Positions 1-6,941 of a stretch of DNA of 13,884 nt are shown here, in pieces (within the stretch, counting starts at the first letter, position 1; each line of letters opens with the position of its first letter). The notes beneath the pieces were generated by a model. It worked only from the letters and a program-made list of their open reading frames with translations. It was not told the origin of the DNA and searched no databases. The position numbers were made by a program, and so were the translations under genes. Source of the stretch: Allobrachymonas sp. (GTDB taxonomy: Bacteria > Pseudomonadota > Gammaproteobacteria > Burkholderiales > Burkholderiaceae_C); assembly GCA_012036375.1 (NCBI GenBank), contig JAAUOI010000044.1, forward strand, positions 1 through 13,884, in the 5' to 3' direction.

Positions 1-612
1 TGGGTGAGCTGGCTTCAGACGCTGGTCGCATCGAGCTGCTCGGGCAAGACATCACGCATTGGAGCGTGGCGCATCGCGCACGCGCAGGGCTGGGGGCGCT
101 CGTATCAGATCAATTCTGTGATTCAGACCTTCACGGTGCTGGAAAACATTTTGCTCGCGGTGCAAAGCGGGCCCGTGGGCGGCCCACACAGCTTCCATTT
201 TTGGCAAGCCGCCGCGCAAACGTCCTCTCTGGTGCAGCGTGCGCAAGAGATCATGAGCTTGGTGGGTCTGTCTGATTCGCAAGACCGCTTGGCAGGCGCT
301 TTGGCCTATGGCCAGCAGCGCTTGATTGAGTTGGCCATGGCGCTGGCCTCCAGCCCGAAAGTGCTGTTGCTCGATGAACCGATGGCGGGCTTGGGGCCAG
401 TAGAAACGCAGCAGATGATCGACCTGCTCAAGCGCCTGCAGAAAGATTACGCGATGCTGCTGATTGAGCACGACATGCATGCGGTGTTTTCACTGGCCAC
501 GCGCGTGAGCGTGTTGGTGTATGGCAAGGTGATCTTGTGCGATACACCAGAGGCTGTGCGCAATAGCGCGACCGTGCGTGAAGCCTATCTGGGCGATGAG
601 GAGATCGCATGA
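1..612 (+). CDS. livG: LivG-type ABC transporter ATP-binding protein (5' truncated, frameshifted)
   Basis: ATPase subunit of a branched-chain amino acid (HAAT-family) ABC importer, acting on the cytoplasmic face with LivF. The Walker A region lies upstream of the window. Visible motifs are a LivG-like GRSYQINSV-x-TFTVLEN segment, the ABC signature region around YGQQRLIELAMAL, Walker B (VLLLDEP) and the H-loop (IEHD). Bases 3 to about 90 encode LivG-like sequence (GRIELLGQDIT) in frame 3, but the rest is in frame 1. Removing one G from the G5 run at 92-96 joins them as AGLGRSYQ, so one base is probably extra. A GTG at 4 is not the start, because the real protein begins before the window. The stop overlaps the livF start (ATGA). 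The substrate could also be an amide or urea; the family alone does not settle this. Confidence 0.85.
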   Translation, partial: WVSWLQTLVASSCSGKTSRIGAWRIAHAQGWGRSYQINSVIQTFTVLENILLAVQSGPVGGPHSFHFWQAAAQTSSLVQRAQEIMSLVGLSDSQDRLAGALAYGQQRLIELAMALASSPKVLLLDEPMAGLGPVETQQMIDLLKRLQKDYAMLLIEHDMHAVFSLATRVSVLVYGKVILCDTPEAVRNSATVREAYLGDEEIA

Positions 613-1333
613 GCACGCCACTTTTGCAACTCGAAGCTGTCGATAACGGCTATGGCATTAGCCAGGTGCTGTTCGGTATGAGCTTGTCCCTGCAAGCCGG
701 CCAATGCGTGAGCCTGCAAGGGCGCAACGGCATGGGCAAAAGCACCACGATCAAAAGCATCATGGGTATTCAGAGCGCTTGGCGCGGCAAGATTGCCTTT
801 AAAGGCCAGTGCATTGAAAAAGCGCCCTCGCATGCGATTGCCAAACTCGGCCTCGGTCTCGTTCCAGAAGGCCGGCAAATCTTCCCGAATTTGAGCGTGC
901 GCGAAAACTTGATCGCGACCGCCATTCTTCGTCATGGCACCCGAAAAGATCGCAGCAATCCATGGACCTATGAGCGCGTGCTCACACTCTTTCCGCGCTT
1001 GGGCGAACGCTCGAAAAATTTCGGTAATCAACTCTCTGGCGGCGAGCAACAAATGCTGGCCATCGGCCGCGCTTTGATGACCAACCCAGAGCTGTTGATT
1101 TTGGACGAAGCCACAGAAGGCTTATCACCGCTGGTGCGCCAAGAAATCTGGCAAGCCCTGCGCACCGTGCGCTCGGAAGGTATGAGCATCTTGGTGATTG
1201 ATAAAATCTCTCGGCGCTCTTAGATTTATGTGATCAACACACGATCATCGAAAAAGGGCGCGTGGTTTGGCAGGGAGATTCGGCCGCGCTGCGCGGGGAT
1301 GCTGCGCTTCGTGAGCAGTATTTGAGCGCGTAA
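609..1333 (+). CDS. livF: LivF-type ABC transporter ATP-binding protein (frameshifted near 3' end)
   Basis: Second ATPase of the same importer. Walker A is GRNGMGKST (residues 38-46), the signature LSGGEQQ (142-148), and Walker B LLILDE (162-167). The LivF-typical GLGLVPEGRQIFPNLSVREN segment is also present, at 81-100. The ATG overlaps the livG stop and has a good Shine-Dalgarno GAGGAG at 598-603, so the two genes are translationally coupled. The frame given by the start stops at 1223, right after SILVIDK. LivF homology resumes in another frame (NLSALLDLCDQHTIIEKG, then REQYLSA) and ends at the TAA at 1331-1333. Adding one A to the A4 run at 1203-1206 restores a normal protein of 241 residues. 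If the indel were real, the protein would lose its last ~40 residues after the H-loop region. Confidence 0.88.
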
Positions 1334-1362
1334 ATCAGTGCCCCTCACTATGTAGTAGTTTC

Positions 1363-1575
1363 TTCTCGGTTACTCGCCAAGCAGCTGGCCTTTGCGCCCG
1401 ATTGAGCAGCGAGCTCGAAGCACGGAGCGATCAGGGCCGCAGAGTCAAAGTGTCTGATCGAAGCGAAAAGATTTGATTTGAGGTGACGTGCCCTGAGCGC
1501 GAGTACTGCAGATGCTCCCCCGAAGGGGTCGCTGTTCGGGGCGCAAAGGCTAGCTGCTTGGCGAGTAACCGAGAA
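1363..1575. repeat. 213-bp element with 37-bp terminal inverted repeats
   Basis: Left arm 1363-1399 and right arm 1539-1575 are reverse complements at 36 of 37 positions and enclose 139 bp. The interior holds smaller complementary pieces: GATCAG about 1429 with CTGATC about 1464, AGGGC with GCCCT, and CCCC-CGAA-GGGG near 1517-1527. It fills almost all of the gap between the convergent livF and prfA genes (1334-1601) and no coding sequence is convincing there. Long matched arms around a structured, non-coding core resemble a small non-autonomous mobile element or a repeat used as a bidirectional transcription end. I do not recognise a named family, and no obvious target-site duplication flanks the arms. 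Confidence 0.75.
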
Positions 1576-1601
1576 ATGTGGCGGGCTGCAAGTGAGAAAA
1601 C

Positions 1602-2688
1602 TCAAACCGCCCCCAACTCCAACTCCTTGAGCTGCTCCTCCTCCTGCGCATGCAAAAGCGCTTGCACGGTCTCGCTTAAATCGCCTTCCATGATGAACAG
1701 GAGTTTGTACAGCGTGAGGTTGATGCGGTGGTCGGTCATGCGGCCTTGGGGGAAGTTGTAGGTGCGGATGCGGTCGCTTCTGTCGCCACTGCCAATCAAG
1801 CCTTTGCGGGTGGCGGCTTCGAGAGCGGCGCGTTCGCTGCGTTCTTTTTCTTGAAGACGCGCCTGCAAGACTTGCAGGGCTTTGGCTTTGTTGCTGTGTT
1901 GGCTGCGGCCATCTTGGCATTCGGCGACCAGCCCGGTGGGCAGGTGCACCACGCGCACAGCGGAATCTGTTTTGTTGATGTGCTGGCCGCCAGCGCCTGA
2001 GGCGCGGAAGGTGTCGATGCGCAAGTCTGCGGGGTTCAATGTGATCGCTTGATGCTCATCAGGCTCGGGCATGACGGCTACCGTACAAGCGCTGGTGTGG
2101 ATGCGGCCTTGGGTCTCGGTGGTGGGCACGCGCTGCACGCGGTGGCCGCCGCTTTCAAATTTAAGCTTGCCATACACTCGCTCACCTTCGATTCTTAATA
2201 CAACCTCTTTGTACCCGCCGACCTCTGAGGGCGACTCGCTCATGATCTCCACGCGCCAGCCCTGTGTGGCGGCATAGCGCGTGTACATGCGGCACAAATC
2301 GCCCGCAAACAGCGCCGATTCATCGCCGCCCGTGCCGGCGCGGATTTCGACGAAGGCTGCGCGCTCGTCGTCAGGGTCTTTGGGCAGCAAGAGGCGTTGT
2401 AGTTCGTTTTCGAGCTGCGTTTTCTCGTTTTCTCCGCTGGCGATTTCTTCGCGTGCGAGTTCGGCCATGTCCACGTCTTGCAGCATCTCTTGGGCAGAGG
2501 CGATGTCGCGCTCGATTTGAATGTAGCGAGCGAGGCGACCTGCTGTTGGCGTGAGATCGGCATGCTCTTTGGACAGGGCGCGAAAGGCCGTCATCATCGG
2601 CCATGATGTCTGGCTTGGACAGCAGGCTTTCAACATCATGGAGGCGCTCGGCGAGTTGTTCGAGCTTGGTGCGGAGGAAGGGTTTCAT
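1602..2688 (-). CDS. prfA: Peptide chain release factor 1 (frameshifted near N-terminus)
   Basis: RF1 recognises UAA and UAG stop codons and triggers peptide release. The GGQ catalytic motif (in ASGAGGQHINKTDSA) falls at 233-235, and the PxT codon-recognition tripeptide (PTT, in RVQRVPTTETQ) at 188-190. The tail carries GSGDRSDRIRTYNFPQGR. The reconstructed length is 361 residues, as in E. coli RF1. The start is ATG at 2686-2688 (MKPFLRTKLEQLAERLHD). After KPDIMAD the frame must change to reach MTAFRALSKEHADL. Dropping one base at about 2595 gives DIMADMTAFRALSKEH, so an extra base is likely. RF1 is essential, which argues that the break is a sequence error. It lies downstream of hemA, a common betaproteobacterial order. 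The usual next gene, prmC, is not here. Confidence 0.93.
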
Positions 2689-2707
2689 GGATGGGTGAAA
2701 ACTGAGT

Positions 2708-2801
2708 AACGCGAAAAACGCGAAATGAAGGCTACAGAAAAACGACAAAAATTCATTGGATTTTTTCGCGCTATTCGCGCACTTTTAGCGTTTTTCGCGT
2801 T
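2708..2801. repeat. Inverted repeat in the hemA-prfA gap
   Basis: AACGCGAAAAACGC at 2708-2721 is an exact reverse complement of GCGTTTTTCGCGTT at 2788-2801, separated by 66 bases. Between the arms are further short TTCGCGC and GCGAAA copies (for example around 2766-2779), so several alternative hairpins are possible. The element sits in the 155-bp gap between the hemA stop and the prfA start on the minus strand. It could attenuate or end hemA transcription, or process the joint transcript. No clean T-run follows either arm on the minus strand, so a standard intrinsic terminator is not shown. Confidence 0.6.
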
Positions 2802-2843
2802 GCCTAGGAAAAAACGACCAAGTGCGCAGGCTAGGCGGAACAG

Positions 2844-4142
2844 CTAACGCTCTTTAGCTTGCGTATCCGCCTCATGCGTGCGCAGATACAAGCGCTTCAC
2901 CGCCTCTTGCGCCGCATCGCGTTGCACCACATCCGCCGCATTGAGCTGGCTAAACGCAGGGTGTAAAAATTTGCCTGCCACACCGCGCGAAAGTGCATCG
3001 AGCACGGCATCAATATCCTCGCCCTTGGTCAGCATGCGCTTGGCGCGAGAGATTTCTTGCGCACGCCATGCATCACTTTGCTGATTGAGCTGGGCAATGA
3101 GCGTTGAAGTGCCGTCAGTGCGCAACGCCATCCAGCGCAGAAATTCTTGCACGCCCGCATCGACGATGACTTCGGCCTGCGCCACTGCCGCTTGCCGCGT
3201 GTCTTTGGCGCTTTGCACTACGCCCGCGAGATCGTCCACCGTGTAGAGATACACGTCATCCAGCGCTTTAACCTCTGGCTCAATATCGCGTGGCACCGCC
3301 AGATCGACCATGAAGATCGGACGATGTTTACGCGCTTTCACAGCACGCTCCACCGCGCCCAAGCCGATGATGGGCAGCGTGCTTGCCGTGCAACTGATCA
3401 CAGCGTCAAACTCATGCAAGCGGCTGGGCAGCTCGGCCAGCAGCATGGTCTGCGTGTTGTCAAACCGCGCAGCCAGCGCTTGCCCGCGCTCCACCGTACG
3501 GTTCGCAACCATCATGGAGCGTGGATTCTTCGCCGCAAAATGCGTTGCGGCCAATTCGATCATCTCGCCTGCGCCCACGAAGAGCACGCGGATTTTGCTG
3601 AGGTCTTCAAACAACTGCCCGGCCAAGCGCACGGCCGCTGCGGCCATGCTGATGCTTTGCGTGCCAATGTCTGTGCTGCTGCGCACTTCTTTGGCCACAG
3701 CGAAGCTGCGCTGGAAGAGCTGCTGGAGCGTGCTGCCCAGGGCCCCCGCATCTTGCGCTGCTTCAACAGCATCTTTGAGCTGCCCCAAAATTTGCGTCTC
3801 ACCCAAGACCATGGAATCCAAACCCGCAGCCACGCGAAACGCATGCCGCGCGGCTTGCTCGTTGTGCAGCGAATAAATATGGCGTTGCAACTCTTGGCTG
3901 CTCACGCCGCCGCTTGATGCGAGCCATTGCAAGACTTGCGGCGCATGCGCTCCAGCATCTTGCGCCGCGCCATAGATTTCGGTGCGGTTACAGGTGGAGA
4001 CGATGGTGAGCTCGGCATCGCTTTTGAGCGATTGACGAAGCGATTGCAGCGCGGGGCTGATTTGATCGACGGCAAACGCAAAGCGACCGCGCAGATCAAG
4101 CGGCGCGGTCGTGTGGTTGATGCCTAAAGCCCAGACTGACAT
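2844..4142 (-). CDS. hemA: Glutamyl-tRNA reductase
   Basis: Catalyses the NADPH-dependent reduction of glutamyl-tRNA(Glu) to glutamate-1-semialdehyde, the first committed step of the C5 pathway to haem and other tetrapyrroles. The frame is intact at 432 residues, the usual size. The N-terminus is typical (MSVWALGINHTTAPLDLRGR). The active-site cysteine is C51 within STCNRTEIYG. A substrate-domain stretch LGETQILGQLKDA and a Rossmann NADPH motif (VLFVGAGEM, then NRT) follow, and the helical dimerisation domain ends near residue 430. The conserved N-terminus fixes the ATG at 4140-4142. No Shine-Dalgarno is visible, and a TATAAT lies only 6 bases upstream (see promoter). It is followed by prfA on the same strand. 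Confidence 0.96.
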   Translation of the reverse strand: MSVWALGINHTTAPLDLRGRFAFAVDQISPALQSLRQSLKSDAELTIVSTCNRTEIYGAAQDAGAHAPQVLQWLASSGGVSSQELQRHIYSLHNEQAARHAFRVAAGLDSMVLGETQILGQLKDAVEAAQDAGALGSTLQQLFQRSFAVAKEVRSSTDIGTQSISMAAAAVRLAGQLFEDLSKIRVLFVGAGEMIELAATHFAAKNPRSMMVANRTVERGQALAARFDNTQTMLLAELPSRLHEFDAVISCTASTLPIIGLGAVERAVKARKHRPIFMVDLAVPRDIEPEVKALDDVYLYTVDDLAGVVQSAKDTRQAAVAQAEVIVDAGVQEFLRWMALRTDGTSTLIAQLNQQSDAWRAQEISRAKRMLTKGEDIDAVLDALSRGVAGKFLHPAFSQLNAADVVQRDAAQEAVKRLYLRTHEADTQAKER

Positions 4143-4148
4143 AGCTCT

Positions 4149-4154
4149 ATTATA
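4149..4154 (-). promoter_or_regulatory. Candidate -10 box of hemA (possible leaderless transcript)
   Basis: On the minus strand a perfect TATAAT ends 6 bases before the hemA ATG. Normal -10 to start-site spacing would place transcription initiation at or next to the ATG, leaving no room for a Shine-Dalgarno, and none is seen. The -35 position (about 4172-4178) is poor and lies inside repeat copy A. The box itself is clear; its use as a promoter is inference. Confidence 0.35.
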
Positions 4155-4155
4155 G

Positions 4156-4219
4156 ATTTTTAGTGATTTAAGGGTTTGGCCGGCGTATTACTTGTGCGGG
4201 GTGCTATTGAATTTGTAGT
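4156..4219 (+). repeat. Dispersed short repeat, copy A (upstream of hemA)
   Basis: Member of a five-copy family in this window. The shared core on the plus strand is GGCCGGC, a few bases, a variant of TACTGCGCGGGG, then TGCTAT, ending in AATTTNTAGT. The left end TTTTTAG-TGATTT matches copy C (TTTTTAAGGCGATTT). TAGTGAT occurs at both ends (4161-4167 and 4216-4222). It abuts the candidate hemA -10 box, so it occupies the -35 region. See copies B to E. Confidence 0.7.
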
Positions 4220-4279
4220 GATCTACTGTTTCGGTATCTTTGGGTTTTGATGATTGGAAGATTTCTTTTTATGAGTGCC

Positions 4280-4361
4280 GGCTGCGAGCGTGAGGCATTT
4301 CGCCCGCCTTCATAGTGGAGTACCACAAATCAGTCGGGCGAAATGCCTCACACTCGCGGCC
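4280..4361. repeat. Long imperfect palindrome (27-bp arms, 28-bp loop)
   Basis: Arm 4280-4306 pairs with 4335-4361 at 25 of 27 positions; the core GTGAGGCATTTCGCCCG is perfect. The stretch 4143-4508 has no gene; this is its strongest feature, flanked by repeat copies A and B. Neither side carries a T-run, so it is a poor intrinsic terminator. It could be a REP-like extragenic palindrome, a remnant of a mobile element, or a structured RNA. Confidence 0.7.
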
Positions 4362-4451
4362 TGTTAGCTACCTTGAAGATTTCAGTCCGCCCACGGTAAC
4401 TACTTCAAGTACTGTTGATGCGCTGACATTGGAACTCGCTAATAACAGGCC
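4358..4451. repeat. Second inverted repeat overlapping the palindrome
   Basis: GGCCTGTTA (4358-4366) is the exact reverse complement of TAACAGGCC (4443-4451). Inside are TTGAAG and CTTCAA, which can pair as a nested stem. The left arm shares its GGCC with the end of the 4280-4361 palindrome, so the two structures would compete. Significance beyond base pairing is unknown. Confidence 0.45.
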
Positions 4452-4468
4452 TAGACAGAAATAACGGT

Positions 4469-4524
4469 GAAAAACAACCGATGGCCGGCATAAATACTGC
4501 GCAAGATGCTATGAATTAAAGAGC
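4469..4524 (+). repeat. Dispersed short repeat, copy B (at the end of the DUF455 gene)
   Basis: Carries GGCCGGCATAAATACTGCGC followed by AAGATGCTATGAATT. It runs into the 3' end of the minus-strand DUF455 gene: the TAG stop of that gene is the CATAGC part of the repeat. The left flank AAAAACA-ACCGAT resembles the flank of copy E inside pnuC (AAAAACAGGGCGAT). Confidence 0.7.
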
Positions 4525-5329
4525 AATTCAGCCAGCTCATCCTGCGTAAACCCTGCCAAGCGCCGAGCTTCTTCGTTGATCGGCGCTCTCAAGCGAGGCG
4601 CGGCATGCTGCAAGCAGAGCTTCTGAAAATGAGCAATAGGATCAATCCCGTCGCGCTCGCAGAGCCAGCGATACCACTGGTTGCCAATCGCCACATGCCC
4701 CACCTCATCGCGCAAATAATATCCAAAATGCCCACGATCTTGAGCGCATCTGGCGATCCTACTTTGCGCAGCTTCGCTTGCATCGGCGGCGTCGCATCCA
4801 ACCCGCGCGCCTCCAGCGTGCGCGGCACCAGCGCCATCCGCGCGACAATGTCGCCCTTCGTGCGCTCCACCATATCCCACAAGCCGGTATGCGCCGGAAA
4901 ATCGCCATAGTCATGCCCCATGCTTTGCAGCTGAGTGCGCAGCAAGCTGAAATGCATGGCCTCCTCATGCGCCACACGAATCCAATCCGCGTAGTACGCA
5001 GGCGGCATTCCCGCAAACCGCCACACCGCATCCAGCGCCAAATTGATCGCATTGAATTCAATATGACAGACCGAATGCACCAAGCCCGCCAAGCCCAGCG
5101 GCGTAAAAATCGAGCGCTGCGGCACATCCAAATGCGCCATCAAAAGAGGGCGGTCCGGCTGGCCGGGAAGCGGTTGATCGCACAGCAGCGGTTCACTCAG
5201 CCAAATGAGTGCTGCTTCATTTACTCCTAAAAGCGTAGCACTCTGCGCAAACAATTCGCCGGCGAGAGCCACTTTTTGCTCTAAATTAGGGGTTTGCAGG
5301 GCTTGCAGGGCTAAATGGCGCAGCGTCAT
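4509..5329 (-). CDS. DUF455 family ferritin-like protein (frameshifted)
   Basis: Belongs to the DUF455 (PF04305) family of ferritin-like helical bundles; the biochemical role is not established. Helix motifs typical of the family are HIEFNAINLALD (89-100) and HEEAMHFSLL (121-130), then LRDEVGHVAIGN in the last third, giving the E and ExxH-type ligands of a di-iron site. The frame breaks after KIVGILDII: one T missing at 4714-4716 (minus-strand TTT) separates it from LRDEVGHVAIGN. Restoring it gives 273 residues. I chose the start at 5329 because MTLRHLALQAL looks like the family N-terminus; an in-frame ATG at 5365 (MNKLLNP) is also possible, and one at 5377 would overlap the divergent carbonic anhydrase start. 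The last residues and the stop lie in repeat copy B. Confidence 0.85.
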
Positions 5330-5375
5330 GCTTGGATGATAATTCGGGTTCAACAATTTATTCATCGAGACGCAC

Positions 5376-5924
5376 ATGGCAATTTACGAATTAGATGGCA
5401 TTTCTCCTGAGCTGGGCGCGGGCGCTTGGGTGGCGGATTCTGCGGATGTGATGGGGCGCGTGGCGCTGGGGGAGAACGCGAGTGTGTGGTTTGGCGCGGT
5501 GGTGCGCGGGGATACGGCGCATATCAAAATTGGTAAGAATTCCAATGTGCAGGATGGCTCGGTCTTGCATGCCGACGAGGGCACGCCGCTGGAGATTGGC
5601 TCCGATGTGACGATTGGGCATCAGGTGATGCTGCATGGCTGCACGATTGGCGATGGTTCGCTGATTGGGATTCAAGCGGTGGTGCTCAATAACGCAAAAA
5701 TTGGCAAAGGTTGCATCGTGGGCGCGGGCTCGCTTGTCACAGAAGGCAAGGAGTTTCCAGATTACTCGATGATCATGGGCTCGCCGGCGAAGGTGGTGCG
5801 CCAGTTGGATGAGGCGACTGTGGCCAAGCTGGCGATGAGCGCGAAGCATTACGTGATGAATGCGCAGCGCTTTGCTACAGGATTAAAAGAGTCGATTGAA
5901 AAAGATTGCTTGATCCTCAACTAA
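5376..5924 (+). CDS. Gamma-carbonic anhydrase family protein (YrdA-like)
   Basis: Left-handed beta-helix protein of 182 residues built from hexapeptide repeats (IKIGKNSNVQDGS, IGSDVTIGHQVML, IGDGSLIGIQAVV, IGKGCIVGAGSLV). Three histidines in the positions of the gamma-class zinc ligands are present: H65 (SVLHADEG), H82 and H87 (TIGHQVMLHG). Members of this YrdA/PaaY-like group bind metal, but only some have shown carbonic anhydrase activity, so the catalytic role is not certain. The frame is intact with no anomaly. It is divergent from the DUF455 gene and followed after 5 bases by hslO, suggesting a two-gene operon. The Shine-Dalgarno is weak. Confidence 0.93.
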   Translation: MAIYELDGISPELGAGAWVADSADVMGRVALGENASVWFGAVVRGDTAHIKIGKNSNVQDGSVLHADEGTPLEIGSDVTIGHQVMLHGCTIGDGSLIGIQAVVLNNAKIGKGCIVGAGSLVTEGKEFPDYSMIMGSPAKVVRQLDEATVAKLAMSAKHYVMNAQRFATGLKESIEKDCLILN

Positions 5925-5929
5925 ACACG

Positions 5930-6890
5930 ATGTCTGAACTCCATAAATTTATTTTCGATGGCTTGCCGGTGCGCGGTGCGCTTGTTCGTTTAACGGATAG
6001 CTGGCAGGAAGTTTTGAAACGCCGCGCGGCGAATACGCAAACGGGGGCGTATGCCGTGCCCGTGCAAGAGCTGCTGGGCGAGATGCTCGCTGCGGGCGCT
6101 TTGATGCAAAGCAATATCAAATTCAACGGCGCACTCATTTTGCAAATCATGGGCGATGGGCCGGTGAAAGTGGCGGTGGCGGAGGTGCAAAGCGATTTGG
6201 CGCTGCGGGCGACGGCCTCGGTGCATGGCGAGGTGGGCGAGGGGGCGCGATTGTCTGAGATGACGAACGTTTTAGGCCAAGGCCGATGCGCAATCACGCT
6301 CGATCCGAAAGACAAGCAGCCCGGCCAGCAGGCTTATCAAGGTGTGGTGCCGCTGCATGGCGATCGGCGTGAGAAGCTGGAGAATTTGAGTGAGGTGCTG
6401 GAGCATTACATGCTGCAATCGGAGCAGCTCGATACGCGCCTGATTTTGGCGGCAGACGACAAAGTGGCCGCAGGTCTCTTGATTCAGCGTATGCCGCTGG
6501 AGGGCGAAGGTAATTTAGGTAAGCATCGTGAAGACGATATTGGCCTCGATGAGGCGTTCAACCGCATTGCGATTTTTGCGCAGAGCTTGAAGCGCGAAGA
6601 ACTTTTAACGCTGGATGCTGATGCGATTTGCATCGCCTCTTTTGGGAAGACAAGCTGCTGCGCTTTGAACCGCAAGCGCCACGCTTTGCTTGCAGTTGCT
6701 CGCGCTCTCGGGTGAGTAATATGCTGCGCAACCTAGGCACGCAAGAGGTGGAAAGCATCTTGAGCGAGCGAGAAAACATCGAAGTAGGCTGCGATTTTGC
6801 GGGGCGCAATATCGCTTTGATGCGGTGGATGCCGCGCAGATTTTTACGCAGCTCCAAGATCATCCGCCGGGGCCAGCAGGCGTGCAATAG
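5930..6890 (+). CDS. hslO: Hsp33 redox-regulated chaperone (two frame breaks)
   Basis: Cytoplasmic holdase activated by oxidative unfolding; four cysteines bind zinc in the reduced state. The N-terminus is typical (MSELHKFIFDGLPVRGALVR), and AGLLIQRMP with the LLTLDADAI linker follow. The frame then breaks twice: one T missing at 6627-6629 (DADAI to LHRLFWEDKLLRFEPQAPRF) and one T missing at 6795-6798. The second repair turns GCDFAGR into GCDFCGAQYRFD, completing the CxC (FACSCS) and CxxC zinc site. The end becomes the TAG at 6888-6890 (PPGPAGVQ). The repaired protein has 320 residues. Both losses are in short T runs, so sequence error is likely. ATG 5930 is chosen over an upstream in-frame TTG for homology. 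Confidence 0.92.
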
Positions 6891-6941
6891 AGTTGCCAAC
6901 CTCATCGCCAACTTTATCGGCTCATCTGATCTGTGAGCGAG

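Noticed and set aside
4..90. Start of livG at the GTG at position 4.
   Set aside because: LivG homology continues in another frame up to the window edge, and the Walker A motif must be upstream, so the gene is cut by the window and frameshifted rather than starting there.
1348..1920. Open frame on the minus strand across the inverted-repeat element and the end of prfA.
   Set aside because: Most of it is prfA in the wrong frame and the rest is the inverted repeat; both arms encode the same GAKASCLASNRE peptide simply because they are complementary copies.
3147..3917. Long open frame (256 codons) on the plus strand opposite hemA.
   Set aside because: It is the antisense of a strongly conserved gene, has no recognisable motifs, and such frames are common opposite GC-rich coding sequence.
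4280..4361. The long palindrome as an intrinsic terminator of the DUF455 gene.
   Set aside because: No T-run follows the stem on either strand.
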